Positions 7,293 to 14,374 of a stretch of DNA of 64,000 bases are shown piece by piece. A model generated the notes under the pieces. The model ran no database searches. It worked only from the letters and a program-made list of their open reading frames with translations, and was not told where the DNA came from. Positions within the stretch are counted from its first letter, which is position 1. Every line of letters begins with the position of its first letter. Source of the DNA: Cloacibacterium caeni (GTDB lineage Bacteria; Bacteroidota; Bacteroidia; Flavobacteriales; Weeksellaceae). The stretch is taken from the NCBI RefSeq assembly GCF_907163105.1, contig NZ_OU015321.1, forward strand, positions 1,054,001 to 1,118,000. The letters are read 5' to 3'. A program made the translations under genes and the position numbers.

Positions 7293-7967
7293 ATGAAAAA
7301 GAAACTCGTCGTTTTATCAGGAGCAGGAATTTCGGCAGAAAGCGGAATTTCTACATTTAGAGATTCTAACGGACTTTGGGAAAACCACAGAATAGAAGAT
7401 GTGGCTTCGCCAGAAGGTTTTGCTAGAAATCCGCAGTTGGTTTTAGATTTTTATAATTTAAGACGAAGACAATTGAAAGACGTAAAACCCAATCTCGCTC
7501 ACGAAATTCTTGCAGAATTAGAACAATATTTTGATGTACATATCATCACCCAAAATGTAGATGATTTACACGAAAGAGCGGGTTCTAATAAAGTGATACA
7601 TCTACACGGAGAATTGAAAAAAGTACGTTCTATAAATGATGAAACGCAAATTTACGACTGGGAAGAAGACTGTAATTTGGGAGATATAGATGAATTGGGA
7701 AACCAACTTCGTCCACATATTGTTTGGTTTGGTGAAATGGTTCCTGAAATGGAAAATGCTACCGAAATCGCTTCAGAAGCAGATATTTTCATCGTGATAG
7801 GAACTTCTATGCAAGTGTATCCTGCTGCTGGATTGATTCATTACGTTCCAAAAAATTGTGAAATTTTTGTGATTGATCCACATTTAGAAAACCAATTCAC
7901 CAAACATGAAAATTTCTTGAAAACTTCTGCTACAGAAGGAATGAAGATTTTAAAAGAACGATTATGA
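7293..7967 (+). CDS. cobB: NAD-dependent sirtuin deacylase (SIR2, class III type)
   Basis: The 224-residue product shows the SIR2 NAD-binding motif GAGISAESGISTFRD, TQNVDDLHERAG, the catalytic His of HLHGE (about His105) and GTSMQVYPAA. Tyr54 and Arg57 (YNLR) match the Tyr-x-x-Arg pair that lets SIRT5/CobB-type enzymes accept succinyl- or malonyl-lysine. The four zinc cysteines of E. coli CobB are missing; only one Cys is left in the region after the catalytic His. The TGA stop (7965-7967) is the first three bases of an inserted IS; joining across the 3-bp target duplication extends the reading frame by Leu-Lys to a TAA. The ATG at 7293 is used because the frame upstream runs through a repeat. 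Confidence 0.9.
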   Translation: MKKKLVVLSGAGISAESGISTFRDSNGLWENHRIEDVASPEGFARNPQLVLDFYNLRRRQLKDVKPNLAHEILAELEQYFDVHIITQNVDDLHERAGSNKVIHLHGELKKVRSINDETQIYDWEEDCNLGDIDELGNQLRPHIVWFGEMVPEMENATEIASEADIFIVIGTSMQVYPAAGLIHYVPKNCEIFVIDPHLENQFTKHENFLKTSATEGMKILKERL

Positions 7968-7990
7968 CTAATCCTAAAATAGGTTTACAA
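7965..7990 (+). repeat. Left terminal inverted repeat of the IS3 element
   Basis: The 26-bp left end begins TGACTAATCCTAAAATAGG. It matches the reverse complement of 9245-9270 except for a three-base block after TGAC and two single mismatches. Confidence 0.9.
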
Positions 7991-7998
7991 GTTTTACA

Positions 7999-8844
7999 TT
8001 AAAATACCAATCCGGAAGATATTGATTTTCCGGATTTTTTGTGGATTGTTTCCGGGGTTTTCATCTTCAGACTAAGATGTGGTCTTTTGTTGTTGTAAAT
8101 ATAAATACTTTCTTTAACCATTTGTTTTAAATCCTGAATGTTTTTGCATTTATAAATTAAAAATTCCTGCTTCAATATTCCGTTTATTCTTTCTGCCAAA
8201 GCATTTTGATAACAATCATAGCCATCTGTCATTGAGGGTTTTATTTTGTTTTCAACAAGTACTTTCTGATACACTTCTGAGCAATATTGCAATCCCCTGT
8301 CTGAGTGATGAATAAGCGGAAGATGTGTTGTTCTGTTTTTAACGGCCATTTTCAGAGCTTTGACTACATTTTCAGCATTCATATTTTCACTTAATTCGTA
8401 ACCCATTATTTTTCTGCTGTAAGCATCCGTAACCAAAGATAAATAACAGACATTCGTTTTGGTTTTTATATAAGTGATATCGCTTACAAATACCTGTTCT
8501 TTTCTTTTCAGGCAAGTCGTTTTCAAAAGGTTGGGGTGTTTTCTGAGCCAGTGTTTGGAGAAAGTTGTTCTTGTATATCTTTTCTTAGGATAAATAAGCA
8601 GGTTTTCTCTTCGTAAATAATTGAACAGCGCATCTCTGCCTATTTTTATCTTTTCAAGCTTGAACTTATTTTTAAGCAAATAATAAAGTTTTCTTGTTCC
8701 TATTCTGGGCTGTTCTAAACGAATCTCCTCAACGAATTGTTTAACTTTCTCCAATTCTTTTTCCCGAACACATACTCTTTGGCGCTGCTGGTAAATGGCT
8801 TGTCTGCTTATCCCAAACAATCTGCAGATTTTGGATAAACTCAA
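7999..8844 (-). CDS. IS3-family transposase OrfB (DDE integrase core)
   Basis: The 281-residue frame has an N-terminal HTH_21-like region (RIGTRKLYYLL) and an rve integrase core. Catalytic residues are Asp122 (VSDITYIK), Asp182 (HSDRGLQY) and Glu218 (ALAERING), with the 35-residue D-E spacing of the IS3 family. It begins at a TTG overlapping the orfA stop and is in the -1 frame relative to orfA, so the active enzyme is probably an OrfAB fusion made by -1 frameshifting on the AAAAAG tract just upstream (about 8847-8855). It may also be made alone. Confidence 0.95.
   Translation of the reverse strand: MSLSKICRLFGISRQAIYQQRQRVCVREKELEKVKQFVEEIRLEQPRIGTRKLYYLLKNKFKLEKIKIGRDALFNYLRRENLLIYPKKRYTRTTFSKHWLRKHPNLLKTTCLKRKEQVFVSDITYIKTKTNVCYLSLVTDAYSRKIMGYELSENMNAENVVKALKMAVKNRTTHLPLIHHSDRGLQYCSEVYQKVLVENKIKPSMTDGYDCYQNALAERINGILKQEFLIYKCKNIQDLKQMVKESIYIYNNKRPHLSLKMKTPETIHKKSGKSISSGLVF
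8009..8040 (+). terminator. IS-borne intrinsic terminator facing incoming transcription
   Basis: AATCCGGAA (8009-8017) pairs with TTCCGGATT (8028-8036), followed by T-residues to 8040 on the plus strand. It lies inside the 3' end of orfB and would stop transcripts entering the IS from the sirtuin gene. Confidence 0.7.
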
Positions 8845-9230
8845 TCCTTTTTCTTGGAGTTGTCTGACTGTTTGGGCGTAAACTTTTTTCGAATCTGTGT
8901 GCCGTATTGCTTGTCCGAGATATCAATCATCATATTGAGAACTTTGGTTTTCAGTTTCTCATCAGCTAATTCTTTCTCTAATCTTTTAATCTTTTCGGCG
9001 GGTGTTTCTTTGGATTGTAACATGGTATGAATGGTGGGTTTGCTCCAATCTAAATTACCATATTTTCTGAGCCAAACCAAAACGGTGCTTCTACCTTGGA
9101 TACCGTAATGTTGCTGCGCCTGTTTGTAAGTGAATTCGCCCTTTTCTACACGACTTACAATACCTAATTTAAAAGCCATTGTGTAATCTTGTTGTGTACG
9201 CTTTTCTACTGTCTTCTCTCGATTTTCCAT
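8841..9230 (-). CDS. IS3-family transposase OrfA (helix-turn-helix)
   Basis: The 129-residue frame has an N-terminal helix-turn-helix (MAFKLGIVSRVEKGEFTYKQ then HYGIQGRSTVLVWLRKYG) that recognises the IS ends, followed by a predicted coiled coil with regularly spaced Leu/Lys/Glu (about residues 80-115) used for multimerisation. Its last codons, Lys-Lys-Lys-Asp-stop, contain the A-rich tract where a -1 shift into orfB can occur; the four-base overlap with orfB supports this. Confidence 0.93.
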   Translation of the reverse strand: MENREKTVEKRTQQDYTMAFKLGIVSRVEKGEFTYKQAQQHYGIQGRSTVLVWLRKYGNLDWSKPTIHTMLQSKETPAEKIKRLEKELADEKLKTKVLNMMIDISDKQYGTQIRKKFTPKQSDNSKKKD

Positions 9231-9244
9231 AATAAGTCTATTGG

Positions 9245-9270
9245 GTGTAAACTTATTTTAGGACGGGTCA
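9245..9270 (-). repeat. Right terminal inverted repeat of the IS3 element
   Basis: Read on the minus strand it begins TGACCCGTCCTAAAATAAG. It is the partner of 7965-7990 and is followed by the TTA target duplication at 9271-9273. Confidence 0.9.
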
Positions 9271-9282
9271 TTATTAAAATAA

Positions 9283-9305
9283 AAAGCGAGAAAAAATCTC
9301 GCTTT
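9283..9305. terminator. Bidirectional terminator at the end of acr3
   Basis: AAAGCGAGA (9283-9291) pairs with TCTCGCTTT (9297-9305), flanked by A- and T-rich sequence. It overlaps the acr3 stop codon and probably served the sirtuin gene too before the IS separated them. Confidence 0.8.
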
Positions 9306-10335
9306 ATTTATACCATTTTTTCTTTAACCAAAGACTTGCTTTTACCAATAAAATAAGCACTGGAACTTCGATAAGTGGACCAATGACTCCTGCAAAAGCT
9401 TCTTTAGAATGAATCCCAAAAACTGCAATCGCAACTGCAATCGCGAGTTCAAAGTTATTTCCAGTAGCGGTGAAAGAAACTGAAGCGTTTTTATCATAAT
9501 CTATTCCTAATTTACGATTGATAAAGAAACTCGTGAAAAACATCAAAACAAAATAAATCACCAATGGAATCGCTATTTTAATCACGTCAAAAGGCAATTC
9601 TACAATTTTATCGCCTTTTAAACTGAACATCACCACAATCGTAAACAGCAATGCATACAAAGTAATGGGCGAAATTTTCGGAACGAAAACTCTATTGTAC
9701 CACTCTTTTCCTTTTTGAGCAATCAAGAAATATCTTGACAAAAAACCTGCAACAAAAGGAATTCCCAAATAAATGGCAACACTTATTGCTACATCTTTCA
9801 TGGGAACTGAGATTTCAAAATCTCCAAAACCTAAATATTGCGGTAAAAAATTAATAAATAACCAAGCGTAAAAACTGTACGTAAACACTTGAAAAATGCT
9901 ATTTAACGCCACCAACATTGCGGCATATTCACGATTTCCAGAAGCCAAATCATTCCAAACAATCACCATTGCGATACATCTTGCCAAACCAATTAAAATC
10001 AATCCAACCATGTAATTGGGTTCGTCTTTCAGAAAAATAATTGCCAAAACGAACATCAAAATCGGACCAATAATCCAATTGAGAATTAATGAAACTCCCA
10101 TTGTTTTACGGTCTTTAAAAGCCATAGGTAAAAGACTATAATCTACTTTGGCTAACGGTGGAAACATCATGAGAATCAAACCAATCGCTAATGGAATATT
10201 AGTGGTTCCGCTAGAAAACTGATTGATGGTTTCTGGGATTGATGGCACCAATTTCCCGAGTAATACTCCGAAAATCATTGCTGAAAAAATCCATAATGTT
10301 AAATATCTGTCGAGAAATTTCAGTTTGGGTTTCAT
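9304..10335 (-). CDS. acr3: Arsenite efflux permease, ACR3 family
   Basis: The 343-residue protein has about ten membrane spans and the ACR3 hallmarks: [16 protein letters not shown] with the conserved Cys needed for As(III) transport, followed by [13 protein letters not shown], and a late membrane segment with [20 protein letters not shown]. It exports arsenite across the inner membrane using the proton motive force. It is the last gene of the minus-strand ars operon, 21 bp after the arsenate reductase gene whose product it removes. Length is typical for the family. Confidence 0.96.
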   Translation of the reverse strand: MKPKLKFLDRYLTLWIFSAMIFGVLLGKLVPSIPETINQFSSGTTNIPLAIGLILMMFPPLAKVDYSLLPMAFKDRKTMGVSLILNWIIGPILMFVLAIIFLKDEPNYMVGLILIGLARCIAMVIVWNDLASGNREYAAMLVALNSIFQVFTYSFYAWLFINFLPQYLGFGDFEISVPMKDVAISVAIYLGIPFVAGFLSRYFLIAQKGKEWYNRVFVPKISPITLYALLFTIVVMFSLKGDKIVELPFDVIKIAIPLVIYFVLMFFTSFFINRKLGIDYDKNASVSFTATGNNFELAIAVAIAVFGIHSKEAFAGVIGPLIEVPVLILLVKASLWLKKKWYK

Positions 10336-10356
10336 GTTAATTTTTATGAGTCTGTT

Positions 10357-10971
10357 TTATGATTTTCTTAAATTTTCAAAGACAAATTTCATTTCTGTAG
10401 CGATTTCTAAACTTCTGTTGAAATATGTTTCGTTCATTTCAGCAGTTCCATCAGATTTTTTAGGATCTTCATATTTAATGGGAATTCTGGCTTCTGCTCC
10501 GTAAACAATCGGGCAATTTTCGTCTGCAGAATCACACGTGAGAATAGCAGCAAATTCTGACTTCGGATTAAAATCATTATCATATTTTTTAGAAAAACAA
10601 ATCACCGCATGTTCATTTTCGGCAAATTTTACCGCATAAACAGGATTTTCAGTTTCTGATAATTTTAAAATTTCAAAACCTTGATTTGTAAGCGTTTCAG
10701 AAATTTTTGGAAACATGGCTGTTGCTTCTGTTCCACCAGAATAGCAAAAAACATTTTCAATTTGATAATAATTCGCCATTGTTTGTACCCAAATCTGTGA
10801 AAGATGGCTCCTTCTGGAATTATGAGTACAAATAAAATTTAATCTAACTTCTTCATTTTCAGACCTTTTAGAAGAGATAAATTCAATTAAAGGTTGAAGG
10901 ATTATTTTTCGTTCCTCAGAAATTCTTTCTGTGGAAAGTTGAGAAATTATTTCTCTAATTTTTAAGTTCAT
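10357..10971 (-). CDS. arsC: Arsenate reductase, LMW-PTP/thioredoxin-coupled type
   Basis: The 204-residue protein has the low-molecular-weight phosphatase P-loop C-x5-R as CTHNSRR (Cys48-Arg54), after an N-terminal extension of about 40 residues. A second pair, Cys146 and Cys153 in TCDSADENCP, matches the redox cysteines of thioredoxin-type ArsC, in which three cysteines pass a disulfide on during As(V) reduction to As(III). Bacteroidota homologues are often labelled protein-tyrosine phosphatase; the three cysteines and the ars context favour arsenate reductase. It sits 4 bp after the CDF gene and 21 bp before acr3. Confidence 0.9.
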   Translation of the reverse strand: MNLKIREIISQLSTERISEERKIILQPLIEFISSKRSENEEVRLNFICTHNSRRSHLSQIWVQTMANYYQIENVFCYSGGTEATAMFPKISETLTNQGFEILKLSETENPVYAVKFAENEHAVICFSKKYDNDFNPKSEFAAILTCDSADENCPIVYGAEARIPIKYEDPKKSDGTAEMNETYFNRSLEIATEMKFVFENLRKS

Positions 10972-10975
10972 TTGA

Positions 10976-11764
10976 TTATTTTGATAGTTTTAAAATCGAA
11001 AAAGCGCCTCTCGTCACCAAGATAAAAATAAGAGTTCCAATGGCTAAATCTGGCATTTTGCTATGTGTAAAATAGACTAAAACCCCAGCAATTATCACTC
11101 CTAGATTGATTATCACATCATTATTGGTAAAGATTACACTCGCCTGAATATGTGCTTCTTTGCTTTTACTTTTTTGCAAAAGATAAAGACAAGCTGCGTT
11201 CCCTAATAATGCAAAAAACGAAATAAGCATCATCATTTGAAATTCTGGAACTTCTGTTTTTACAAAAAATCTTCGCAAAACTTCTGTTAAACCTAAAATT
11301 GCCAAAATTAACTGAAAATATCCGCTGATTTTGGCAACATTATTCTTTCTTTCAATGGCTTTTCCAACTGCAAATAAAGCCAATAAATACACAAAACTAT
11401 CTGCCAACATATCTAGACTATCGGCAACTAATCCCATAGAATTAGACCAAAAACCATAGAAAATTTCTAGCAAAAAAAAGAAAAAATTGATTCCTAAAAC
11501 ACTCCAAAGCAATTGTGTTTGATTTTTGTGTTCTTGGAGTTTTTCTTGCGTAAATTCTGTAGAAATATGCTGTGTATCAAAATTTAGTGTTTCTAATTGT
11601 TTGAAAATTTCTTCTTCATTTTCATGATGAAAAACCAATAATTCCCGATTGGGAATATCAAAATCCAAGGCTTCAATCGATTTGAAATTCTGGAGCTTCA
11701 TTCTGATGATTTGCTCTTCTGAAGGGCAATCCATTTTATGGATTTTGAATTTGGACTTTTTCAT
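10976..11764 (-). CDS. HMA-fused CDF-type cation transporter
   Basis: The 262-residue protein opens with an HMA-like domain (about residues 1-70) in which the usual C-x-x-C is CPSE (HKMDCPSEE). After it come about six membrane spans of the cation diffusion facilitator type: the first metal motif is ADSLDMLADS, and the second is NNDVIINLG, with Asn in place of the common His. It lacks the long C-terminal cytoplasmic domain of ZitB/CzcD. The membrane fold points to divalent metal export, but the position inside an ars operon leaves open another role such as a cofactor metal. The substrate is uncertain. Confidence 0.8.
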   Translation of the reverse strand: MKKSKFKIHKMDCPSEEQIIRMKLQNFKSIEALDFDIPNRELLVFHHENEEEIFKQLETLNFDTQHISTEFTQEKLQEHKNQTQLLWSVLGINFFFFLLEIFYGFWSNSMGLVADSLDMLADSFVYLLALFAVGKAIERKNNVAKISGYFQLILAILGLTEVLRRFFVKTEVPEFQMMMLISFFALLGNAACLYLLQKSKSKEAHIQASVIFTNNDVIINLGVIIAGVLVYFTHSKMPDLAIGTLIFILVTRGAFSILKLSK

Positions 11765-11773
11765 TACATAAAG

Positions 11774-12394
11774 TTACATTTTCTTTTGGAATTCGCAGAA
11801 AATAAAGTTTTGAGTGGTTTCAAAAGGTGTTTTATGCACTTCTTCAAAACTATTTAAAAGCGAAAAATCATTTCCGAAAATTTTCAAGAATTTCTCTTTG
11901 CTGTATTGCGTAATTTCTAAACCACTACATTTTAAAGGTCCTGATTCTGAAAAGGTTCCCACAAAATACAGTCCTTTTTCTCCTAAAACATCACTCAACA
12001 AAGTAGCATATTTTTGAATATCTTCTTCTTTGGTCAAAAAATGAAAACTTGCTCTATCATGTATCACATCAAACTTTTCTATTGAAGAAAAATCTAAAAT
12101 ATCAGACACTACAAAACGTACTTTTTCTGATTTTTCGCCCAATCTTTTCTTGATTCTTTCTATTGCATTTTCTGAAATATCAAGTAAAGTAAGACTTTCA
12201 TAATCTTGCTCTAATAGATTGTCAATCAAATAACTATCTCCACCACCAATTTCTAAAATCTTGGCGTTCTTTGGTATTTTATTTCTTCCAAAAAATTGTA
12301 GAGAAGTTTCAGGTTTTTCTTGATACCAGCTTACTTCTGTTTCTTTTTTGGTGGCGAAAACATTTTCCCAATGTTGCTTTTTATTTATTTCCAT
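11774..12394 (-). CDS. Class I SAM-dependent methyltransferase in the ars operon
   Basis: The 206-residue protein has the Rossmann SAM-binding motif ILEIGGGDSYL (about residues 45-55), the acidic residue of TLLDISENAIE, and SDILDF for the adenine contact. An N-terminal HWENVFATKKETEVSWYQ resembles small methyltransferases that are often placed near metal or thiol stress genes. No arsenic-binding cysteine triad is present, so it is unlikely to be a second ArsM. It lies 9 bp before the CDF gene. The substrate is unknown. Confidence 0.8.
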   Translation of the reverse strand: MEINKKQHWENVFATKKETEVSWYQEKPETSLQFFGRNKIPKNAKILEIGGGDSYLIDNLLEQDYESLTLLDISENAIERIKKRLGEKSEKVRFVVSDILDFSSIEKFDVIHDRASFHFLTKEEDIQKYATLLSDVLGEKGLYFVGTFSESGPLKCSGLEITQYSKEKFLKIFGNDFSLLNSFEEVHKTPFETTQNFIFCEFQKKM

Positions 12395-12408
12395 AGTTTA
12401 AAGTAAAC

Positions 12409-12441
12409 AATCCTTCAAGAATTTTAAATCCTTGAAGGATT
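12409..12441. repeat. Perfect 11-bp inverted repeat between arsM and the next gene
   Basis: AATCCTTCAAG (12409-12419) pairs with CTTGAAGGATT (12431-12441) around an AT-rich loop. It lies in the 55-bp gap between two co-directional ars genes and lacks a proper T-run, so it may attenuate or process the operon mRNA rather than end it. CCTTCAAG/CTTGAAGG palindromes are, as I recall, dispersed in related genomes. Confidence 0.7.
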
Positions 12442-12449
12442 AAAATAAT

Positions 12450-13289
12450 TTAACAACAACCCGAATTTGGCGTACAACAACCCACTACTTTTTCTGCATA
12501 AACCGTGATGCTGTAAATTCTAGTGGTAGAATCTTTATATTGCTGAATTTCTTCTTCGTTCAGGTAATTTTTCAGAATATCATCTGGAACGATAATCGGT
12601 TTTTTCTTCTGTAAAGTAATGTTTTTGAAGCCAGAATTTTCAATAATTTTCAAATAATCTTCCATTTGAATCGCCGAAGCTACGCAACCAGCGTACATTT
12701 CTGCGGCATTTTTAATTTTTTCTGGTAAATCTCCCACCAAAACAATATCAGAAATCGAAAAATGACCAGTTGGTTTCAAAATTCTTTGAACTTCCGCAAA
12801 AGCTTTCAGTTTGTTAGGAACCAAATTCATTACGCAGTTACTTACCACAACATCAGCAACATTGCTCATTAAAGGAATATTTTCGATGTCTCCCAACCTA
12901 AATTCCACATTATTAAAACCTAATTTATCGGCATTATTTCTTGCTTTTTCTATCATTTCAGGAGTGAAATCTATTCCCACGACTTTTCCAGACTCGCCAG
13001 TTTCTGCACGAGCTACGAAACAGTCATTTCCTGCTCCACTTCCTAAATCTACTACGTAATCGCCTTTTTTAATTTTGGCAAATTCTGTTGGCAAACCGCA
13101 ACCTAATTTAAGGTCAGCATCAGGATTATAACCTTCTAAATGGTCATAATCATCAGTCATAATATTGTACACTTCTGTACTACAACCGCCACTTCCACAA
13201 CAAGATGAAGAGTTAGTATCTTGGTTTTGTAAAGCGATTTCTGCATATTTTTGCTTTACCATTTCTTTGATTTCTTCGTTAGAATTCAT
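12450..13289 (-). CDS. arsM: Arsenite S-adenosylmethionine methyltransferase
   Basis: The 279-residue protein converts As(III) to methylated, partly volatile species. The SAM motif is DLGSGAGNDC (about residues 81-90). The three As-binding cysteines are Cys64 (KLGCGLP), Cys152 (VSNCVMNLVP) and Cys202 (YAGCVASA); the 50-residue gap between the last two equals that of well-studied ArsM enzymes. Extra Cys clusters occur at the N-terminus (CCGSGGC) and at the C-terminus (CC near 272 and at the very end). It follows the ICMT-like gene by 75 bp. Confidence 0.96.
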   Translation of the reverse strand: MNSNEEIKEMVKQKYAEIALQNQDTNSSSCCGSGGCSTEVYNIMTDDYDHLEGYNPDADLKLGCGLPTEFAKIKKGDYVVDLGSGAGNDCFVARAETGESGKVVGIDFTPEMIEKARNNADKLGFNNVEFRLGDIENIPLMSNVADVVVSNCVMNLVPNKLKAFAEVQRILKPTGHFSISDIVLVGDLPEKIKNAAEMYAGCVASAIQMEDYLKIIENSGFKNITLQKKKPIIVPDDILKNYLNEEEIQQYKDSTTRIYSITVYAEKVVGCCTPNSGCC

Positions 13290-13364
13290 AATTAATATTT
13301 TTAGTTGTTTAATTAGTAATTTATTGATAAATAATACGTTACAGAAATTATTTCCTTTTTTAGT

Positions 13365-13958
13365 TTAAATTAATCTTCTTGTGTTATTTTTATAATCAAT
13401 GTATTTTTGACCAAATTCTTTTAAAAGAAATTCTTCTTCTAATCTGATTTGAATTTGAATAACAATGTATCCTGTAAATGCGATGAAAAAAGTTAGAATA
13501 TTGGGCAAAACCATAAAAATTGAAAAAAGAGAAAGCATCATTCCTAGAAAAACAGGATTTCTAGAAATAGAAAAAAGTCCATGGGTTACAAGTTCTGATT
13601 TATTTTTTTCATCAATTCCTATTCTCCAGCTATTCCCCATTTGTTTTTGCGCAATAAAAATCCAAAACAAAGCAAAGTGCAACAGAAAAAAACCAATAAA
13701 AAACACAGAACTCAATTCTAAATAATGAATTGGAACTAAAAAATAATTATACAATTCAATATTTAAAAAATGAATCACAAAAACCATCAGCAACATGAAA
13801 ACGAGAAATTTATAAACATTTCCTACATAATTATGTGCATTGCTTTCTTTACCAAAAGTTATTGGGTTAATTCCTGTCTTTTTGTAAGTCAAATAAGTAG
13901 GAACTACAAAAACAAAAATGACAGAAAATAAAAATAAAACAAATAAATAAAGTTTCAT
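13365..13958 (-). CDS. ICMT/PEMT-like integral membrane methyltransferase
   Basis: The 197-residue protein has four or five membrane spans and the C-terminal signature of isoprenylcysteine-carboxyl/phospholipid methyltransferases: LVTHGLFSISRNPVFLGM, then RLEEEFLLKEFGQKYIDY. Bacteria lack prenylated CaaX proteins, so such enzymes act on other substrates and are often found beside heavy-metal resistance genes. Its ATG lies 1 bp after the arsR stop, so the two are certainly co-transcribed and probably translationally coupled. Whether it methylates a lipid, a thiol or an arsenic compound cannot be told from sequence. Confidence 0.82.
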   Translation of the reverse strand: MKLYLFVLFLFSVIFVFVVPTYLTYKKTGINPITFGKESNAHNYVGNVYKFLVFMLLMVFVIHFLNIELYNYFLVPIHYLELSSVFFIGFFLLHFALFWIFIAQKQMGNSWRIGIDEKNKSELVTHGLFSISRNPVFLGMMLSLFSIFMVLPNILTFFIAFTGYIVIQIQIRLEEEFLLKEFGQKYIDYKNNTRRLI

Positions 13959-13959
13959 G

Positions 13960-14286
13960 TTAACAGCATTTTGGTTGGTTTGCCTTATGAATGATCTGCG
14001 AAATAAAATGCTCCATTTTCTTCAATGTATCTGGATTAATGCAATAGCAAATGGCTTTTCCATCAATATCACCTTGAATAATTCCTACGTTTTTTAATTC
14101 TTTTAAATGTTGAGAAACGGTAGGTTGAGCCAATTTTATCTCTTCTACAATATCATTACAAATACATGAATCTACAGAAAGTAAATATTCTACAATCGCA
14201 ATTCTAGCAGGATGAGAAAGCGCTTTCATTAATTTTGCCACTTCATTTTGTTCTTCTGTAAAATGTTCAGTTTTAGAAATTCCCAT
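13960..14286 (-). CDS. arsR: ArsR/SmtB-family metalloregulator
   Basis: The 108-residue winged-helix repressor has the recognition helix QPTVSQHLKELKNVGII and, just before it, the metal site SCIC (Cys-x-Cys) in LLSVDSCICNDIVE, similar to the alpha-3 site of arsenic sensors. A CC pair ends the protein. As first gene of the minus-strand ars operon it is expected to repress the whole cluster until As(III) binds. A perfect palindrome just upstream (14300-14313) is the likely operator. Confidence 0.94.
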   Translation of the reverse strand: MGISKTEHFTEEQNEVAKLMKALSHPARIAIVEYLLSVDSCICNDIVEEIKLAQPTVSQHLKELKNVGIIQGDIDGKAICYCINPDTLKKMEHFISQIIHKANQPKCC

Positions 14287-14299
14287 ATTTTTATATTTT

Positions 14300-14320
14300 A
14301 ATATTGCAATATTACGATAT
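14300..14320 (-). promoter_or_regulatory. Putative ArsR operator
   Basis: AATATTGCAATATT (14300-14313) is a perfect 14-bp palindrome overlapping a second, imperfect arm TATTACGATAT (to 14320). It lies 14 bp before the arsR ATG, where a bound repressor would block the promoter. Confidence 0.6.
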
Positions 14321-14348
14321 ATAATTTTCTAAACCAAAATTTTCTTCA

Positions 14349-14356
14349 TAAATTTG
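14349..14356 (+). promoter_or_regulatory. -7 promoter box (TAAATTTG) for the YggS gene
   Basis: TAAATTTG is an exact TAnnTTTG match 18 nt before the ATG at 14375. It overlaps the alternative TTG start at 14354, which it therefore argues against. Confidence 0.55.
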
Positions 14357-14374
14357 AAAAAGAAATTCAAAATC

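Larger units (their letters stand above)
7965..9270 (-). mobile_element. Complete IS3-family insertion sequence (1306 bp)
   Basis: The element carries orfA and orfB on the minus strand and is bounded by 26-bp imperfect inverted repeats. Left and right ends share TGAC, then TCCTAAAATA, then GTTTACA at the same spacing. A 3-bp direct duplication, TTA, flanks it at 7962-7964 and 9271-9273, as expected for IS3-family transposition. Both transposase frames are intact and the DDE residues are present, so it looks recent and possibly active. It sits at the last codons of the sirtuin gene, between that gene and a terminator it formerly shared with acr3. Confidence 0.95.

Noticed and set aside
8741-8926. 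Third open frame in the IS between orfA and orfB
   Set aside because: It is an alternate frame across the orfA/orfB overlap with no IS3 motif; the known pair explains the region.
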